A DNA stretch of 64,000 bases, taken from assembly GCF_013114835.1 (NCBI RefSeq), contig NZ_JAAVLW010000007.1:124001-188000 (forward strand), written 5' to 3'. Of the stretch, positions 1 to 8,650 are shown piece after piece. The first letter of the stretch is position 1. Each line of letters opens with the position of its first letter. The notes below the pieces were generated by a model. That model had not been told where the DNA came from and ran no database searches. It saw only the letters and a program-made list of their open reading frames with translations. Source of the stretch: Bradyrhizobium archetypum. Its GTDB lineage: Bacteria > Pseudomonadota > Alphaproteobacteria > Rhizobiales > Xanthobacteraceae. The position numbers and the translations under genes are program-made.

Positions 1-2
1 GG

Positions 3-2246
3 TTCAACGGCCGGCAGGCAACCCAGATGCAGGCGGTCGCCCCCGTCACCCGCACGCCGTATTTCTGCTCGGGCTGTCCGCACAACACCTCGACCAAGGT
101 GCCGGAAGGCAGCCGCGCCTTTGCGGGCATCGGCTGCCATTTCATGGCGCTGTGGATGGACCGCAACACCGAGACCTACACCCATATGGGAGGCGAGGGC
201 GTGCCGTGGGTCGGCGTCGCGCCCTTCACCAACGAAGCGCACGTGTTCGCCAATCTCGGCGACGGCACCTATTTCCACTCCGGCAGCCTCGCGATCCGCC
301 AGTCGATCGCTTCGGGCGCCAACATCACCTACAAGATCCTCTATAACGACGCGACCGCAATGACCGGCGGCCAGCATGTCGACGGCGAATTGTCGCCGCA
401 GCAGATCACCTTCCAGCTTCACGCCGAAGGCATCCGTAATATTTATCTCGTCTCCGAGAACCCGCACCTGTATCCCGCGTCCGACATCGCGCCCGGCGTC
501 ATCACGCGCCATCGCGACGAACTCGACGCGGTCATGAGGGAGTGCCGCGAGATCAAGGGCACCTCGGCGATCGTCTTCGTGCAGACCTGCGCCGCCGAAA
601 AGCGCCGCCGCCGCAAGCGCGGCCTGATGGAAGATCCGGCGCGCCGCGTCATGATCAATCCGGCCGTCTGCGAAGGCTGCGGCGATTGCTCGGTGCAGTC
701 GAACTGCATTTCGGTCGAGCCCTTGGAAACCGAGATGGGCCGCAAGCGCACCATCAACCAGTCGACCTGCAACAAGGACTATTCCTGCCTCAAGGGTTTT
801 TGCCCGTCCTTTGTCACCGTCGATGGCGCCAAGCTGCGGCACCGCGCGCCGCCGGACCTCGGCAGCATCGGCCAGTTGCCCGAGCCCACGTCAAGTCCCG
901 CGATGGATCGACCCTATAACATCGCGGTCGGTGGCGTCGGCGGCACCGGCGTACTCACGATCGGTGCGCTGCTCGGCATGGCCGCGCATATCGAAGGCAA
1001 GGCCAGCATGATCCTCGACATGTCCGGCCTTGCGCAAAAGGGCGGGGCGGTGCTGAGCCACGTCCGGCTCTCCGAACATCCTGCCGATGTCACCTGTTCG
1101 CGCATCGTCACCGGCACGGCGGACCTTGTGCTCGCGGCCGATGAAGTGGTCGCGGTATCGAAGGATATGGTTACGCTGTGCGAGTCCACCCGTACGGTGG
1201 GCATCATCAACAGCCACGTCATCCCGACCGCGGATTTCATCCTCAACCGCGACTTCAACTTCCAGAGCCGCAAGCTCAACTCGGTGCTGGAGACCGAGCT
1301 GCGCAAGGATTCTTCCTTCTTCGATTTCACCACGCCGGCCGAAGCCCTGCTCGGCGACTCCATCGCCACCAACATCATGATGCTGGGCTACGCCTACCAG
1401 CGCGGCCTGCTGCCGCTGTCGGCGAAAGCGATCGAGCAGGCGATCGAGGTCAACGGCGTCTCCATCAAAATGAACACGCAGGCCTTCCAGCTCGGCCGGC
1501 TCGCCGCCGCCGATCCGGCGCGGTTCAAGGAGATGATGAGGGATCACGATGCCGTTGTCCCGGCGAAGACGCTGGAGGCAATGTCGCTCGACGAGATCAT
1601 CGCCCATCGCAGCGCGCACCTCGCCGACTACCAGAATGCCGCGCTCGCCGAGCGCTACCGCAATCTCGTGAAGCGCGTCCGCGACGCCGCCATCGACGGC
1701 GGCTATGGCGAGGCGCTGCCGCGCGCGGTCGCGATCAACTATGCCAAACTGCTCGCCTACAAGGACGAGTACGAAGTCGCGCGGCTGTTCACCGACGGCA
1801 AGTTTGAACAGCAGCTTCGCGATCAGTTCGAAGGCGAGTTCAAGTTCAACTTCAATCTGGCGCCGCCGATTCTCGGCGGCGGCAAGGACGCACTGGGACG
1901 GCCGAAGAAGCGCGCCTTCGGCGCATGGATGATGCCCGTGTTCCGGACATTGGCAAAACTGCGCTTCCTGCGCGGTACGCCATTCGACGTCTTCGGCTAC
2001 AGCGCCGACCGCAAGCTCGAGCGCGATCTGATCGCAGCCTACGAGACGGACGTCGAAACCGTGCTCGGCCGTTTGTCTCCGCTGACGCACGACACCGCCG
2101 TCGAGTTGTTGTCCTTGCCCGATCGCATCCGCGGCTACGGCCCGATCAAGGAAAAGGCGGTAACGGACGCCAAATCGCGCCACGCCCAACTCACCGCGGA
2201 TCTCGCGAGCCCGCCGCCCGCGCCAAGGCAGATCGCGGCGGAGTAG
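3..2246 (+). CDS. Indolepyruvate ferredoxin oxidoreductase family protein, 3' part (5' end outside window)
   Basis: The reading frame is open from the window edge, so the start and the N-terminal TPP/transketolase part (roughly 400 residues in fused family members) are missing. What is visible is a TPP-binding stretch (GDGTYFHSG, about 100 residues in), then a Cys cluster (CEGCGDCSVQSNC, then CNKDYSCLKGFCP) typical of the 4Fe-4S part, then the gamma domain (GGVGGTGVLTIGALLG) and a long C-terminal helical tail of DUF6537 type. The fused enzyme oxidatively decarboxylates aryl-pyruvates such as indolepyruvate to aryl-acetyl-CoA with ferredoxin as acceptor. This is the single-chain proteobacterial form rather than the two-gene iorAB form. 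No co-transcribed neighbour is visible downstream, where a repeat-rich gap follows. Confidence 0.93.
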   Translation, partial: FNGRQATQMQAVAPVTRTPYFCSGCPHNTSTKVPEGSRAFAGIGCHFMALWMDRNTETYTHMGGEGVPWVGVAPFTNEAHVFANLGDGTYFHSGSLAIRQSIASGANITYKILYNDATAMTGGQHVDGELSPQQITFQLHAEGIRNIYLVSENPHLYPASDIAPGVITRHRDELDAVMRECREIKGTSAIVFVQTCAAEKRRRRKRGLMEDPARRVMINPAVCEGCGDCSVQSNCISVEPLETEMGRKRTINQSTCNKDYSCLKGFCPSFVTVDGAKLRHRAPPDLGSIGQLPEPTSSPAMDRPYNIAVGGVGGTGVLTIGALLGMAAHIEGKASMILDMSGLAQKGGAVLSHVRLSEHPADVTCSRIVTGTADLVLAADEVVAVSKDMVTLCESTRTVGIINSHVIPTADFILNRDFNFQSRKLNSVLETELRKDSSFFDFTTPAEALLGDSIATNIMMLGYAYQRGLLPLSAKAIEQAIEVNGVSIKMNTQAFQLGRLAAADPARFKEMMRDHDAVVPAKTLEAMSLDEIIAHRSAHLADYQNAALAERYRNLVKRVRDAAIDGGYGEALPRAVAINYAKLLAYKDEYEVARLFTDGKFEQQLRDQFEGEFKFNFNLAPPILGGGKDALGRPKKRAFGAWMMPVFRTLAKLRFLRGTPFDVFGYSADRKLERDLIAAYETDVETVLGRLSPLTHDTAVELLSLPDRIRGYGPIKEKAVTDAKSRHAQLTADLASPPPAPRQIAAE

Positions 2247-2258
2247 GGGACCTGCCTA

Positions 2259-2379
2259 GGGTGGGCAAAGGCGCAAAGCGCCGTGCCCACCATCCTTCAG
2301 CGTTCGCAGTGCCAATGGTGGGCACGCGGAGCCTGTCATCGGGCGCGCATTCGCGCGACCCGTTGGCTTTGCCCACCCT
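2259..2379. repeat. 121-bp dispersed repeat, copy 1
   Basis: It begins GGGTGGGCAAAGGCGCAA and ends TTGGCTTTGCCCACCCT, so the ends are inverted copies. A second copy of the same length lies at 5108-5228 in the same orientation with only a few base differences. The inner part (about 2330-2362) recurs, inverted, within a different repeat near 7530. Elements of this kind are common between genes in Bradyrhizobium and relatives. Confidence 0.9.
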
Positions 2380-2384
2380 GCGCG

Positions 2385-2499
2385 CTCGTGTCCGGGACGC
2401 AACGTATAGCGTTGCGCCGCAGAGCCGGGACCAATCTCACCGTATAGGCCCCGGCTTGCAGCGCAGCACTTTCGCGCCGCGCTGCGTCCGGGGCGCGAG
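2385..2499. repeat. 115-bp palindromic intergenic element, copy 1
   Basis: It runs from CTCGTGTCCGGGACG to CTGCGTCCGGGGCGCGAG and contains AGAGCCGGGACC and GGCCCCGGCTTGCAG blocks. An element of exactly the same length lies at 8508-8622 in inverted orientation with the same blocks. I judge both to be copies of one palindromic family. Confidence 0.8.
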
Positions 2500-2508
2500 C
2501 GCGCCTAA

Positions 2509-2544
2509 GTGCACAGAGGCGGCCAAATGCCCGCCTCTGTGCAC
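2509..2544. repeat. Hairpin with perfect 14-bp stem
   Basis: GTGCACAGAGGCGG (2509-2522) is exactly complementary to CCGCCTCTGTGCAC (2531-2544) across an 8-base loop. No T-run follows, so it is not a canonical intrinsic terminator. It directly follows the 115-bp element. Confidence 0.8.
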
Positions 2545-2820
2545 ATTCCGGGCTCAGCTCTCCACACTTTCGGAGGCGTGGAAAGAGAGTTAAACTTCAA
2601 TCGATCAGCGCCAGATTTGACGTGCCGAAATCCTGCGATTGAGGGCGACGTCGGTGCCGTCAACAGCAAGCATTGCAACCCATTCAAGACTAGTGACACG
2701 CGGCAATTGCCGCGCGGTAGCCGGCGCGTGAAAACGCGTGGGCAGAGAGCAACAATTCGAAAACTGGAGAAATGAGGAGGGGCAACGAGCATCTGATCAT
2801 TGCGCGGCTTACGGAAGATC

Positions 2821-2852
2821 ACTTGAAAGGCTTAATTACTTGAAAGGCTTAA
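2821..2852 (+). repeat. 15-bp direct repeat overlapping the ribosome-binding region
   Basis: ACTTGAAAGGCTTAA occurs at 2821-2835 and again at 2838-2852, separated by TT. The second copy runs into AAAGGAG, the ribosome-binding site of the TPR gene at 2865, so the duplication sits in that gene's 5' leader. Confidence 0.85.
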
Positions 2853-2864
2853 AGGAGACTCACG

Positions 2865-4466
2865 ATGAGCGCGAAATCGGGACGAACCTTATTTGCCGCC
2901 GGCCTGATCACAGCGGCGCTCACAAGCACCGCAATCGGTCAGCAAGACGACAAGCTTGGTAAGGTAAGCTTCGCAACCTCGTGCGACCCCAAAGTGCAGG
3001 TCGAGTTCGACCGTGGCGTCGCCATGTTGCATTCGTACTGGTTCTTGATTGCCCGCCGAAAATTCGAAGAGATCCTGAAGCAGGATCCGACTTGCGCCAT
3101 GGCGTATTGGGGCGTGGCGATGGACTTGCTCGGTAATACCCTTGCAACTACACCGTCACGAGCCGACGCCCAGGCGGCCTGGGACGCCCTCGAGAAAGCG
3201 CGGACCATCGGCGCCAAGACGGAGCGCGAGCGCGACTGGATCGAGACCCTGAGCGCCTATTTTCGTGATCACGATAAGGTCGCGGTGAATGCGCGCCTGG
3301 CAGCCTACAAGGCCGCGATGGAGAGGATGGCGCAAAAGTACCCGGACGACTACGAGGTGCTGGTCTTTTACGCGCTCGCGCTTCAGGCCGCGGCACCGAA
3401 AGACGACCTCACATATGCCAATCAGACCAAGTCCGCGGCGCTGTTGGAGATGCTCTACGAGCAGAACCCGCAGCATCCGGGCGTGACGCACTACCTCATT
3501 CACGCCTACGACTTCGCGCCGCTTGCCGAGAAGGGAATAGCTTCTGCGCGGCGCTATGCCGGCATTGCGCCGGCCGTGCCGCATGCGCGGCACATGCCGT
3601 CCCACATCTATTCCATGGTCGGCCTCTGGGAGGAATCCATTGCCTCCAACGCGTCGTCGCTGGAGATCCAGCCGGACTATTATCACGCCTCCGATTTCAT
3701 GGTGTATGCGTATCTGCAGCTTGCGCAGGACGCCAAGGCCGATGCGATGATTAAGAAGTCGCTCGCCACTGCCGACCGCGGCGATCGTCCGATCACCTTT
3801 GCCAATTTCACCGCCAAGGCCGCCATGCCTGCGCGTTACGTCCTGGAACGCGCCGATTGGGCCAGCGCTGCGGAACTGCCGATAACTGCCACCCAATATC
3901 CGATGGCGGATTCATTGATCCGCTTCACGCGTGGTCTAGGCATGGCGCGCACGGGCGATATCGCCGGAGCCAAGCAAGAAATCGAAGCGATGAAGGCATT
4001 GCGAGCGACGCTGCAGCGCGCCGACCAAACCTACTGGGCGGACCGGACCGAGGAGCAGATGCTGGCCGTCTCGGCCTGGATCGCACTGAAGGAAGGTGCG
4101 ACCGATCAGGCGCTGCGGTTCATGCGGGCCGCAGCCGACGGCGAGGACGGCAGTGTCAAGCATGTGGCAATGGAGAATCGTCTCTATCCGTTCCGCGAAT
4201 TGCTTGGCGAACTACTCCTTGAGACAGGGCAGCCCGCTGCTGCCCTGAACGAGTTCGAGACTGCACTCGGGCAGACGCCCAACCGCTTCCGCGCGTTCTG
4301 GGGAGCCGCCCGCGCCGCCGACGGCGCCGGTGATCGCCAGAAGGCTTCCGATTACTTTGGCAAGCTGGTGAGCCTGACCAGCAACGCCGATACAGAGCGG
4401 CAAGAGATCCGTGTAGCCAAGGCATATGTACACCGGGACGACACGATAGGTAGTGCCCGAAAATAA
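2865..4466 (+). CDS. Exported TPR-repeat protein
   Basis: 533 residues. The start is supported by AAAGGAG ten bases upstream. An N-terminal signal peptide (about residues 1-25, ending TSTAIGQ) predicts export. The mature part is helical and rich in TPR-like pairs: ARRKFEEILKQDPTCAMAYWG near residue 60, the LLEMLYEQNPQHPGVTHY region near 200, and a C-terminal NEFETALGQTPNRFRAFWGAA. It resembles periplasmic TPR proteins of unknown function in rhizobia. TPRs are protein-interaction scaffolds and no catalytic motif is visible. The next gene, 53 bases on, also codes for an anchored TPR protein, so the pair may be co-transcribed and work together. Confidence 0.85.
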   Translation: MSAKSGRTLFAAGLITAALTSTAIGQQDDKLGKVSFATSCDPKVQVEFDRGVAMLHSYWFLIARRKFEEILKQDPTCAMAYWGVAMDLLGNTLATTPSRADAQAAWDALEKARTIGAKTERERDWIETLSAYFRDHDKVAVNARLAAYKAAMERMAQKYPDDYEVLVFYALALQAAAPKDDLTYANQTKSAALLEMLYEQNPQHPGVTHYLIHAYDFAPLAEKGIASARRYAGIAPAVPHARHMPSHIYSMVGLWEESIASNASSLEIQPDYYHASDFMVYAYLQLAQDAKADAMIKKSLATADRGDRPITFANFTAKAAMPARYVLERADWASAAELPITATQYPMADSLIRFTRGLGMARTGDIAGAKQEIEAMKALRATLQRADQTYWADRTEEQMLAVSAWIALKEGATDQALRFMRAAADGEDGSVKHVAMENRLYPFRELLGELLLETGQPAAALNEFETALGQTPNRFRAFWGAARAADGAGDRQKASDYFGKLVSLTSNADTERQEIRVAKAYVHRDDTIGSARK

Positions 4467-4519
4467 TCCCTCGGCTGCCCGGCCCAGCGCCCGACAGCCA
4501 TCAGGTCGAGAAGACAGCG

Positions 4520-5095
4520 ATGATCCGCGCAGTCGCATTGGCAATTGTGCTCGGCGCGCTGGTGAGCGGCGTGGCCGTCCATACCATTAGCTCGCCGGGC
4601 TGGCGGACCACGACCGCGCCGCCGTTCGGTGCGGCCGCAAGGCCGGCTGAGCCGACCGTCATCGTCGAGGCCTGGCCGATCTGCACCACCATGGCGTCAG
4701 TTGCATCGGATGTCGACTGGGTGCAACTCGATCCTGATTTCAAGGCTGGCAAGAGCGCACTGCGGGCGGAGAATTGGAATGGCGCAATCGCGGCGTTTGA
4801 ACTCGCGGCGCTGCGCGACCCGACCAATGCCGATATCCATAACTATATCGGCTATGCCTATCGGCGGCTGCGTCAGATCGGGCCGGCGATTGGGCATTAT
4901 CAGAAGGCGCTGTTGCTGAATTCCCGCCACCGCAGCGCGCATGAGCATCTCGGTGAGGCCTATCTGGTGCTTGGCGAACCGGCCAAGGCCCAGCAATCAC
5001 TAGAGGCGCTGCAGAACCTCTGCCTGCTTCCCTGCGAGGAATACGACGACCTCAAGCGTGCCATCGAAGCGTACAAAACTCTGGCAAGACATTGA
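4520..5095 (+). CDS. Small membrane-anchored TPR protein
   Basis: 191 residues. A hydrophobic N-terminus (residues 1-23, MIRAVALAIVLGALVSG) should act as signal anchor. From residue 75 the chain has three TPR-type helices pairs: KAGKSALRAENWNGAIAAFE, NADIHNYIGYAYRRLRQIG and RSAHEHLGEAYLVLGEPAKA. It ends with a CLLPCEEYDDLK motif that I recognise from a widespread Bradyrhizobium/Rhodopseudomonas family of unknown role. It follows the larger TPR gene after a short gap. A 121-bp repeat begins just after its stop. Confidence 0.85.
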   Translation: MIRAVALAIVLGALVSGVAVHTISSPGWRTTTAPPFGAAARPAEPTVIVEAWPICTTMASVASDVDWVQLDPDFKAGKSALRAENWNGAIAAFELAALRDPTNADIHNYIGYAYRRLRQIGPAIGHYQKALLLNSRHRSAHEHLGEAYLVLGEPAKAQQSLEALQNLCLLPCEEYDDLKRAIEAYKTLARH

Positions 5096-5107
5096 GCAGG
5101 CCGCGTG

Positions 5108-5228
5108 GGGTGGGCAAGGGCGCAACGCGCCGTGCCCACCATCGTTTAGGGTTCGCAGTGCCAATGGTGGGCACGCGGAGCCTGTCATCGGGCGCGCATT
5201 CGCGCGACCTGTTGGCTTTGCCCACCCT
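5108..5228. repeat. 121-bp dispersed repeat, copy 2
   Basis: Same length and orientation as 2259-2379, differing at a handful of bases (for example GGGCGCAACGCGCC against AGGCGCAAAGCGCC). It begins 12 bases after the stop of the small TPR gene. Confidence 0.9.
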
Positions 5229-5347
5229 ACGAGCGACGGAAAAATCACTTCTGATTTTCAGAAATCGTGTCAAGCCCAAGAATCAATAAGAACCAAAAAA
5301 ATTCCGCTTTCGTTCTCACCCAAATCAGTCGCATAACTCTGCCCGTC

Positions 5348-5790
5348 TCACCGCGGATGAGGGGCGTTGGCCACGTCACGAACGCGCGGTGAGATGCGAT
5401 GGACACAAGAACCATGACCGACGTGCGTGGCGATTGTGTACGGCGAAGTCGTGTGGTTCGGACGCCGCGGTGCTGGCGTTAAGTCCTTTGAGAAGCGAAA
5501 GCTGCTCAGGGGCGACGGAGGCAATAAAGCCGTTCTCCGGGGAGAGCACGAAGTAAGCCGTAAAGCCATTGCGCAGGGAAGGCCGGGATGCTCCCGCTGT
5601 ACCTGTATGCTCGTGTGCGTGCTTTTTGCGCATAGTTGCACACGAGACCGCGGGTGCGGCGCGCACCCGGTCTTCCCTGCGCCCTCTGAATGCGAGGGCG
5701 GGAAGCTTCCAGCAAACCTCGGACAGTTCATGTCGCGAGATCGCCGTCTCATATTCAGTCGTCATCCCCGCATGCGCGGGATGACAGTCG
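5348..5790 (-). repeat. Degenerate dispersed repeat (non-coding)
   Basis: Both strands have open frames, but none shows protein-family features, and the minus-strand peptides match a recurring spurious-ORF pattern I remember from Bradyrhizobium annotation. Family membership is from memory and the exact borders are uncertain. Confidence 0.45.
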
Positions 5791-5930
5791 TGAGCCTGGC
5801 GCTCTCAGCGTGCCCCCGACTTGAGTCCAGTGGCTACCGTCTCGCCCGACGGAATATTTCCGCGCTTGCCAAGGTCCGCCCGACAGGCCAGAAAAACTTT
5901 CGGAAAGAAGAAACGCCAACGGAGAACGAT

Positions 5931-7088
5931 TTGACGATCAAGGGCAAAGCCTACATCGCCGGGATCTACGAGCATCCCACCCGGCACGCACCCGATAAAT
6001 CCACTGCACAGCTCCACGCCGAGGTCGCCAAAGGCGCGATCGAGGATGCCGGGCTGACCAAGGACGATATCGACGGCTATTTCCTCGCCGGCGACGCGCC
6101 GGGCGGGCTGTGGCCGATGGTCGATTATCTCGGCCTCAATACCAGGAAGCTGCGTCACGTCGATTCCACCGAGACCGGCGGCTGTTCCTATCTGATCCAT
6201 CTCGGCCACGCGGCCGAGGCGATCGCCGCCGGCAAATGCTCGGTCGCGCTGGTGACGCTCGCGGGCAAGCCGCGCACCGGACCGATGCCGGCGCGCGCGG
6301 CGGGCGCCGAGGCCGATTTCGAGGCAGCTTACGGCGCCACCACCCACAATGCCTACGGCATGTGTGCCATGCGCCATATGCACGACTACGGCACCACCAG
6401 CGAACAACTCGCCTGGATCAAGGTCGCGGCCTCGCATCATGCCCAGTACAACCCTCACGCGATGCTGAAGGATGTCGTCACCGTCGAGGACGTCATCAAC
6501 TCGCCCATGATCTCCGATCCCCTGCACCGGATGGATTGCTGCGTCGTCACCGATGGCGGCGGCGCGATGATCGTGACCACGCCCGAAATTGCCAAGAGCC
6601 TGAAGAAGCCGTTGGTGCGCCTGATCGGCCATGGCGAGGCAATGAAGGGGCCGCGCGGCGGCAAGGATCTCGATCTCACTTATTCGGCCGGCGTGTGGTC
6701 CGGGCCCCGCGCGTTCGAGGAAGCGGGCGTAACGCCGAAGGACATCAAATACGCCTCGATCTATGACAGCTTCACCATCACCGTGCTGATGCAGCTCGAA
6801 GATCTCGGCTTCTGCAAAAAGGGCGAGGGCGGCAAGTTCGTTGCCGACGGCAATCTGATTTCCGGCGTCGGCAAGCTGCCGTTCAACACCGACGGCGGCG
6901 GCCTCTGCAGCAACCATCCGGTCAACCGCGGCGGCATGACGAAGATCCTCGAAGCGGTCAGGCAATTGCGCGGCGAAGCGCATCCGAAAGTGCAGGTGCC
7001 GAACTGCGATCTGGCGATCGCCCACGGCACCGGCGGACTTCTTGGCGTGCGTCACGCCGCCTCAACCTGCATTCTGGAGCGCGTGTGA
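5931..7088 (+). CDS. Thiolase-like acetyl-CoA acetyltransferase / lipid-transfer (SCP-x type) protein
   Basis: 385 residues from TTG 5931, chosen because GGAG lies seven bases upstream and family homology begins at TIKGKAYIAGIYEHPTR. The open frame continues upstream only through repeat DNA. Thiolase fold features are visible: VDSTETGGCSYLIHLGHAA near residue 80, the NTDGGGLCSNHP segment near 325, and a C-terminal AHGTGGLLG. The family cleaves or condenses acyl-CoAs. Members paired with a DUF35 protein, as here, include the retro-aldol enzymes of steroid side-chain breakdown, so an aldolase activity is a real alternative. Its stop overlaps the start of the DUF35 gene (TGATG), a sign of translational coupling. 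Confidence 0.88.
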   Translation: MTIKGKAYIAGIYEHPTRHAPDKSTAQLHAEVAKGAIEDAGLTKDDIDGYFLAGDAPGGLWPMVDYLGLNTRKLRHVDSTETGGCSYLIHLGHAAEAIAAGKCSVALVTLAGKPRTGPMPARAAGAEADFEAAYGATTHNAYGMCAMRHMHDYGTTSEQLAWIKVAASHHAQYNPHAMLKDVVTVEDVINSPMISDPLHRMDCCVVTDGGGAMIVTTPEIAKSLKKPLVRLIGHGEAMKGPRGGKDLDLTYSAGVWSGPRAFEEAGVTPKDIKYASIYDSFTITVLMQLEDLGFCKKGEGGKFVADGNLISGVGKLPFNTDGGGLCSNHPVNRGGMTKILEAVRQLRGEAHPKVQVPNCDLAIAHGTGGLLGVRHAASTCILERV

Positions 7089-7477
7089 TGGCAGAAGTGA
7101 AAAAATATCCGGCGCCGGTGACCAATCCGGAAACCGCGCCGTTCTGGGAAGCGGCGAAGGCCGGCAAGTTCATGATCAAGCGCTGCACCGCCTGCGGCGA
7201 GCGGCATTATTTCCCGCGCGCGATCTGCCCGTTCTGTTTCTCGGACAAGACGGAGTGGGAGGAGGCGTCCGGCGAGGCGACGATCTATACCTACAGCCTG
7301 ATGCGGAAATCGCCGACCGGTCCGTATGCGATCGCCTATGTCACGCTGAAGGAAGGCCCCTCGCTGCAGACCAATATCGTCGATTGTGATCTGGAGAAGA
7401 TCAAGATCGGCCAGAAGGTGAAACTTGTGTGGAAGCCAACCGACGGCGCACCGCTGCCGTTCTTCACGGCAGCCTGA
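7088..7477 (+). CDS. Zn-ribbon/OB-fold protein (DUF35), partner of the thiolase-like enzyme
   Basis: 129 residues. ATG 7088 is used; GTG 7085 is one codon earlier. The N-terminal half has the rubredoxin-like zinc ribbon CTACGERHYFPRAICPFC (about residues 34-51). The rest is the OB-fold with IYTYSLMRKSPTGPYAIAYV and a KIGQKVKLVW strand. Proteins of this type bind and regulate thiolase-like enzymes and are usually encoded next to them. The overlap with the upstream stop supports complex formation. Confidence 0.88.
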   Translation: MAEVKKYPAPVTNPETAPFWEAAKAGKFMIKRCTACGERHYFPRAICPFCFSDKTEWEEASGEATIYTYSLMRKSPTGPYAIAYVTLKEGPSLQTNIVDCDLEKIKIGQKVKLVWKPTDGAPLPFFTAA

Positions 7478-7509
7478 CGAAATTGTCCGCGCTGCGCGCC
7501 AAACAAAAG

Positions 7510-7617
7510 GTCGTCATCCCGACCACCAGGTCGCGCGAATGCGCGCCCGATGACAGGCTCCAGCGGGGATCCAGTAAACGCCGGGTAGTTACTGGACCCC
7601 GCTTTCGCGGGGTGACG
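7510..7617. repeat. Palindromic intergenic element sharing a core with the 121-bp repeats
   Basis: The ends GTCGTCATCCCG and CGCGGGGTGACGA are roughly inverted. Near 7530-7561 it contains a stretch of about 30 bases (TCGCGCGAATGCGCGCCC onward) that is the reverse complement of the inner part of the 121-bp repeats at 2259 and 5108. The flanks are of a different repeat family. Confidence 0.75.
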
Positions 7618-7643
7618 AGGAGCGATTGGGAGAAAATTCGAAC

Positions 7644-8504
7644 ATGCCGATCAACTACGAACAACTGATGGCCCTGAAAAATCTCGGCCAGAAATACGCC
7701 TACACCGACCGCGAGGTGATGCTCTACGCCTACGGCATCGGCATGGGCGCTGATCCGATGGACGAGAAAGAACTCGCCTTCGTCAACGAAGGCACCTTGA
7801 CCCCGCGTCCCCTGAAGGTCGTGCCGACGTTTGCGTCCGTGGCCGCCTGGGGCTCAAGCCCCGGCGAGATGAACCTCAACCGCGTGATGGTGGTCGACGG
7901 CGAGCGCGACATCACCTTCCACAAGCCGCTGCCGAGCGCGGCGAAGATCACGGCCGACTCGACCGTGCTCGACGTCTTCGACAAGGGCAAGGACAAGGGC
8001 GCCGTCATCCGCCACCAGACAGTGCTGAAGGACGAGAACGGCGAGAAGCTGGCCACCCTCGTGGCGTCGCGTTTTGCCCGCGGCGACGGTGGTTTTGGCG
8101 GACCTTCGGAAGGCCAGCCCGAGCCGCACAAGGTGCCGGAGCGGGCGCCCGACAAGATCGTCGACATCACGACGCGGCCGGACCAGGCGCTGGTCTATCG
8201 CCTGTGCGGCGACCGCAATCCGCTGCACTCTGATCCCGAGTTCGCCAGGAAGGCCGGCTTTCCGCGGCCGATCCTGCACGGCATGTGCACCTACGGCATC
8301 ACCTGCCGCGGCGTGCTGCAGACCTACGCCGACTACGATCCCTCCGCCTTCAAGCAGCACGTCGCGCGCTTCTCCTCGCCGGTCTATCCCGGCGAGACCG
8401 TGACGATGGAGATGTGGAAGGACGGCAACGTCGTCTCGTTCGAAGCCAAGGTGAAGGCGAGGGGTGTGACGGTGATCAAGAACGGAAAGACAGTGCTGGG
8501 CTAA
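7644..8504 (+). CDS. MaoC-family enoyl-CoA hydratase
   Basis: 286 residues from ATG 7644 (GGGAG upstream; a TTG six codons earlier has no better support). This is a double hot-dog hydratase of the 2-enoyl-CoA hydratase 2 type. The N-terminal half contains MDEKELAFVNEG and LVASRFARGDGGFGG. The C-terminal half has the signature GDRNPLHSDPEFARKAGF followed by RPILHGMCTYG, which carries the Asp/His catalytic pair. It hydrates trans-2-enoyl-CoA to 3-hydroxyacyl-CoA. It lies between the thiolase pair and an SDR, matching the middle step of a beta-oxidation-like path. Confidence 0.92.
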   Translation: MPINYEQLMALKNLGQKYAYTDREVMLYAYGIGMGADPMDEKELAFVNEGTLTPRPLKVVPTFASVAAWGSSPGEMNLNRVMVVDGERDITFHKPLPSAAKITADSTVLDVFDKGKDKGAVIRHQTVLKDENGEKLATLVASRFARGDGGFGGPSEGQPEPHKVPERAPDKIVDITTRPDQALVYRLCGDRNPLHSDPEFARKAGFPRPILHGMCTYGITCRGVLQTYADYDPSAFKQHVARFSSPVYPGETVTMEMWKDGNVVSFEAKVKARGVTVIKNGKTVLG

Positions 8505-8507
8505 ATC

Positions 8508-8622
8508 TCGTGACGCAGCGCAGCACATAGTGATGCGCTGCAGGGCCGGGGCCCATCTGCCGGGCGCTGGGTCCCGGCTCTGCGAAGCAGCGTTTCACGC
8601 TGCATCGCGTCCGGGACACGAG
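8508..8622. repeat. 115-bp palindromic intergenic element, copy 2 (inverted)
   Basis: It runs CTCGTGACGCAGCGCAG to CGCGTCCGGGACACGAG. Its reverse complement aligns with the element at 2385-2499 over the same length, sharing the GCAGAGCCGGGACC and GGCCCCGGC blocks. Confidence 0.78.
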
Positions 8623-8650
8623 GAAGAAGAAAAGGCAAAGGAGAAACGCC

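Larger units (their letters stand above)
2247..2864. other. Gene-free gap filled with repeats and a long hairpin
   Basis: This 618-base gap holds a 121-base repeat (2259-2379), a 115-base palindromic element (2385-2499), a hairpin with a perfect 14-bp stem and 8-base loop (2509-2544), and a 15-base direct repeat just before the next start (2821-2852). I see no credible gene in it. Confidence 0.75.
5096..5930. other. Gene-free gap with a 121-bp repeat and a long degenerate dispersed repeat
   Basis: The gap contains the second 121-bp repeat (5108-5228), a run of AT-richer sequence (5240-5340), and from about 5348 to 5790 a stretch whose minus-strand translations (for example RPSLRNGFTAYFVLSPENG) resemble a degenerate dispersed repeat I recall from many Bradyrhizobium intergenic regions. 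The palindrome GTCATCCCCGCATGCGCGGG at 5761 lies near its end. The long open frame here is read-through upstream of the thiolase start, not a gene. Confidence 0.6.

Noticed and set aside
5427..5930. Long N-terminal extension of the thiolase-like gene
   Set aside because: It runs through repeat DNA, has no thiolase homology, and TTG 5931 has a ribosome-binding site at the right distance.
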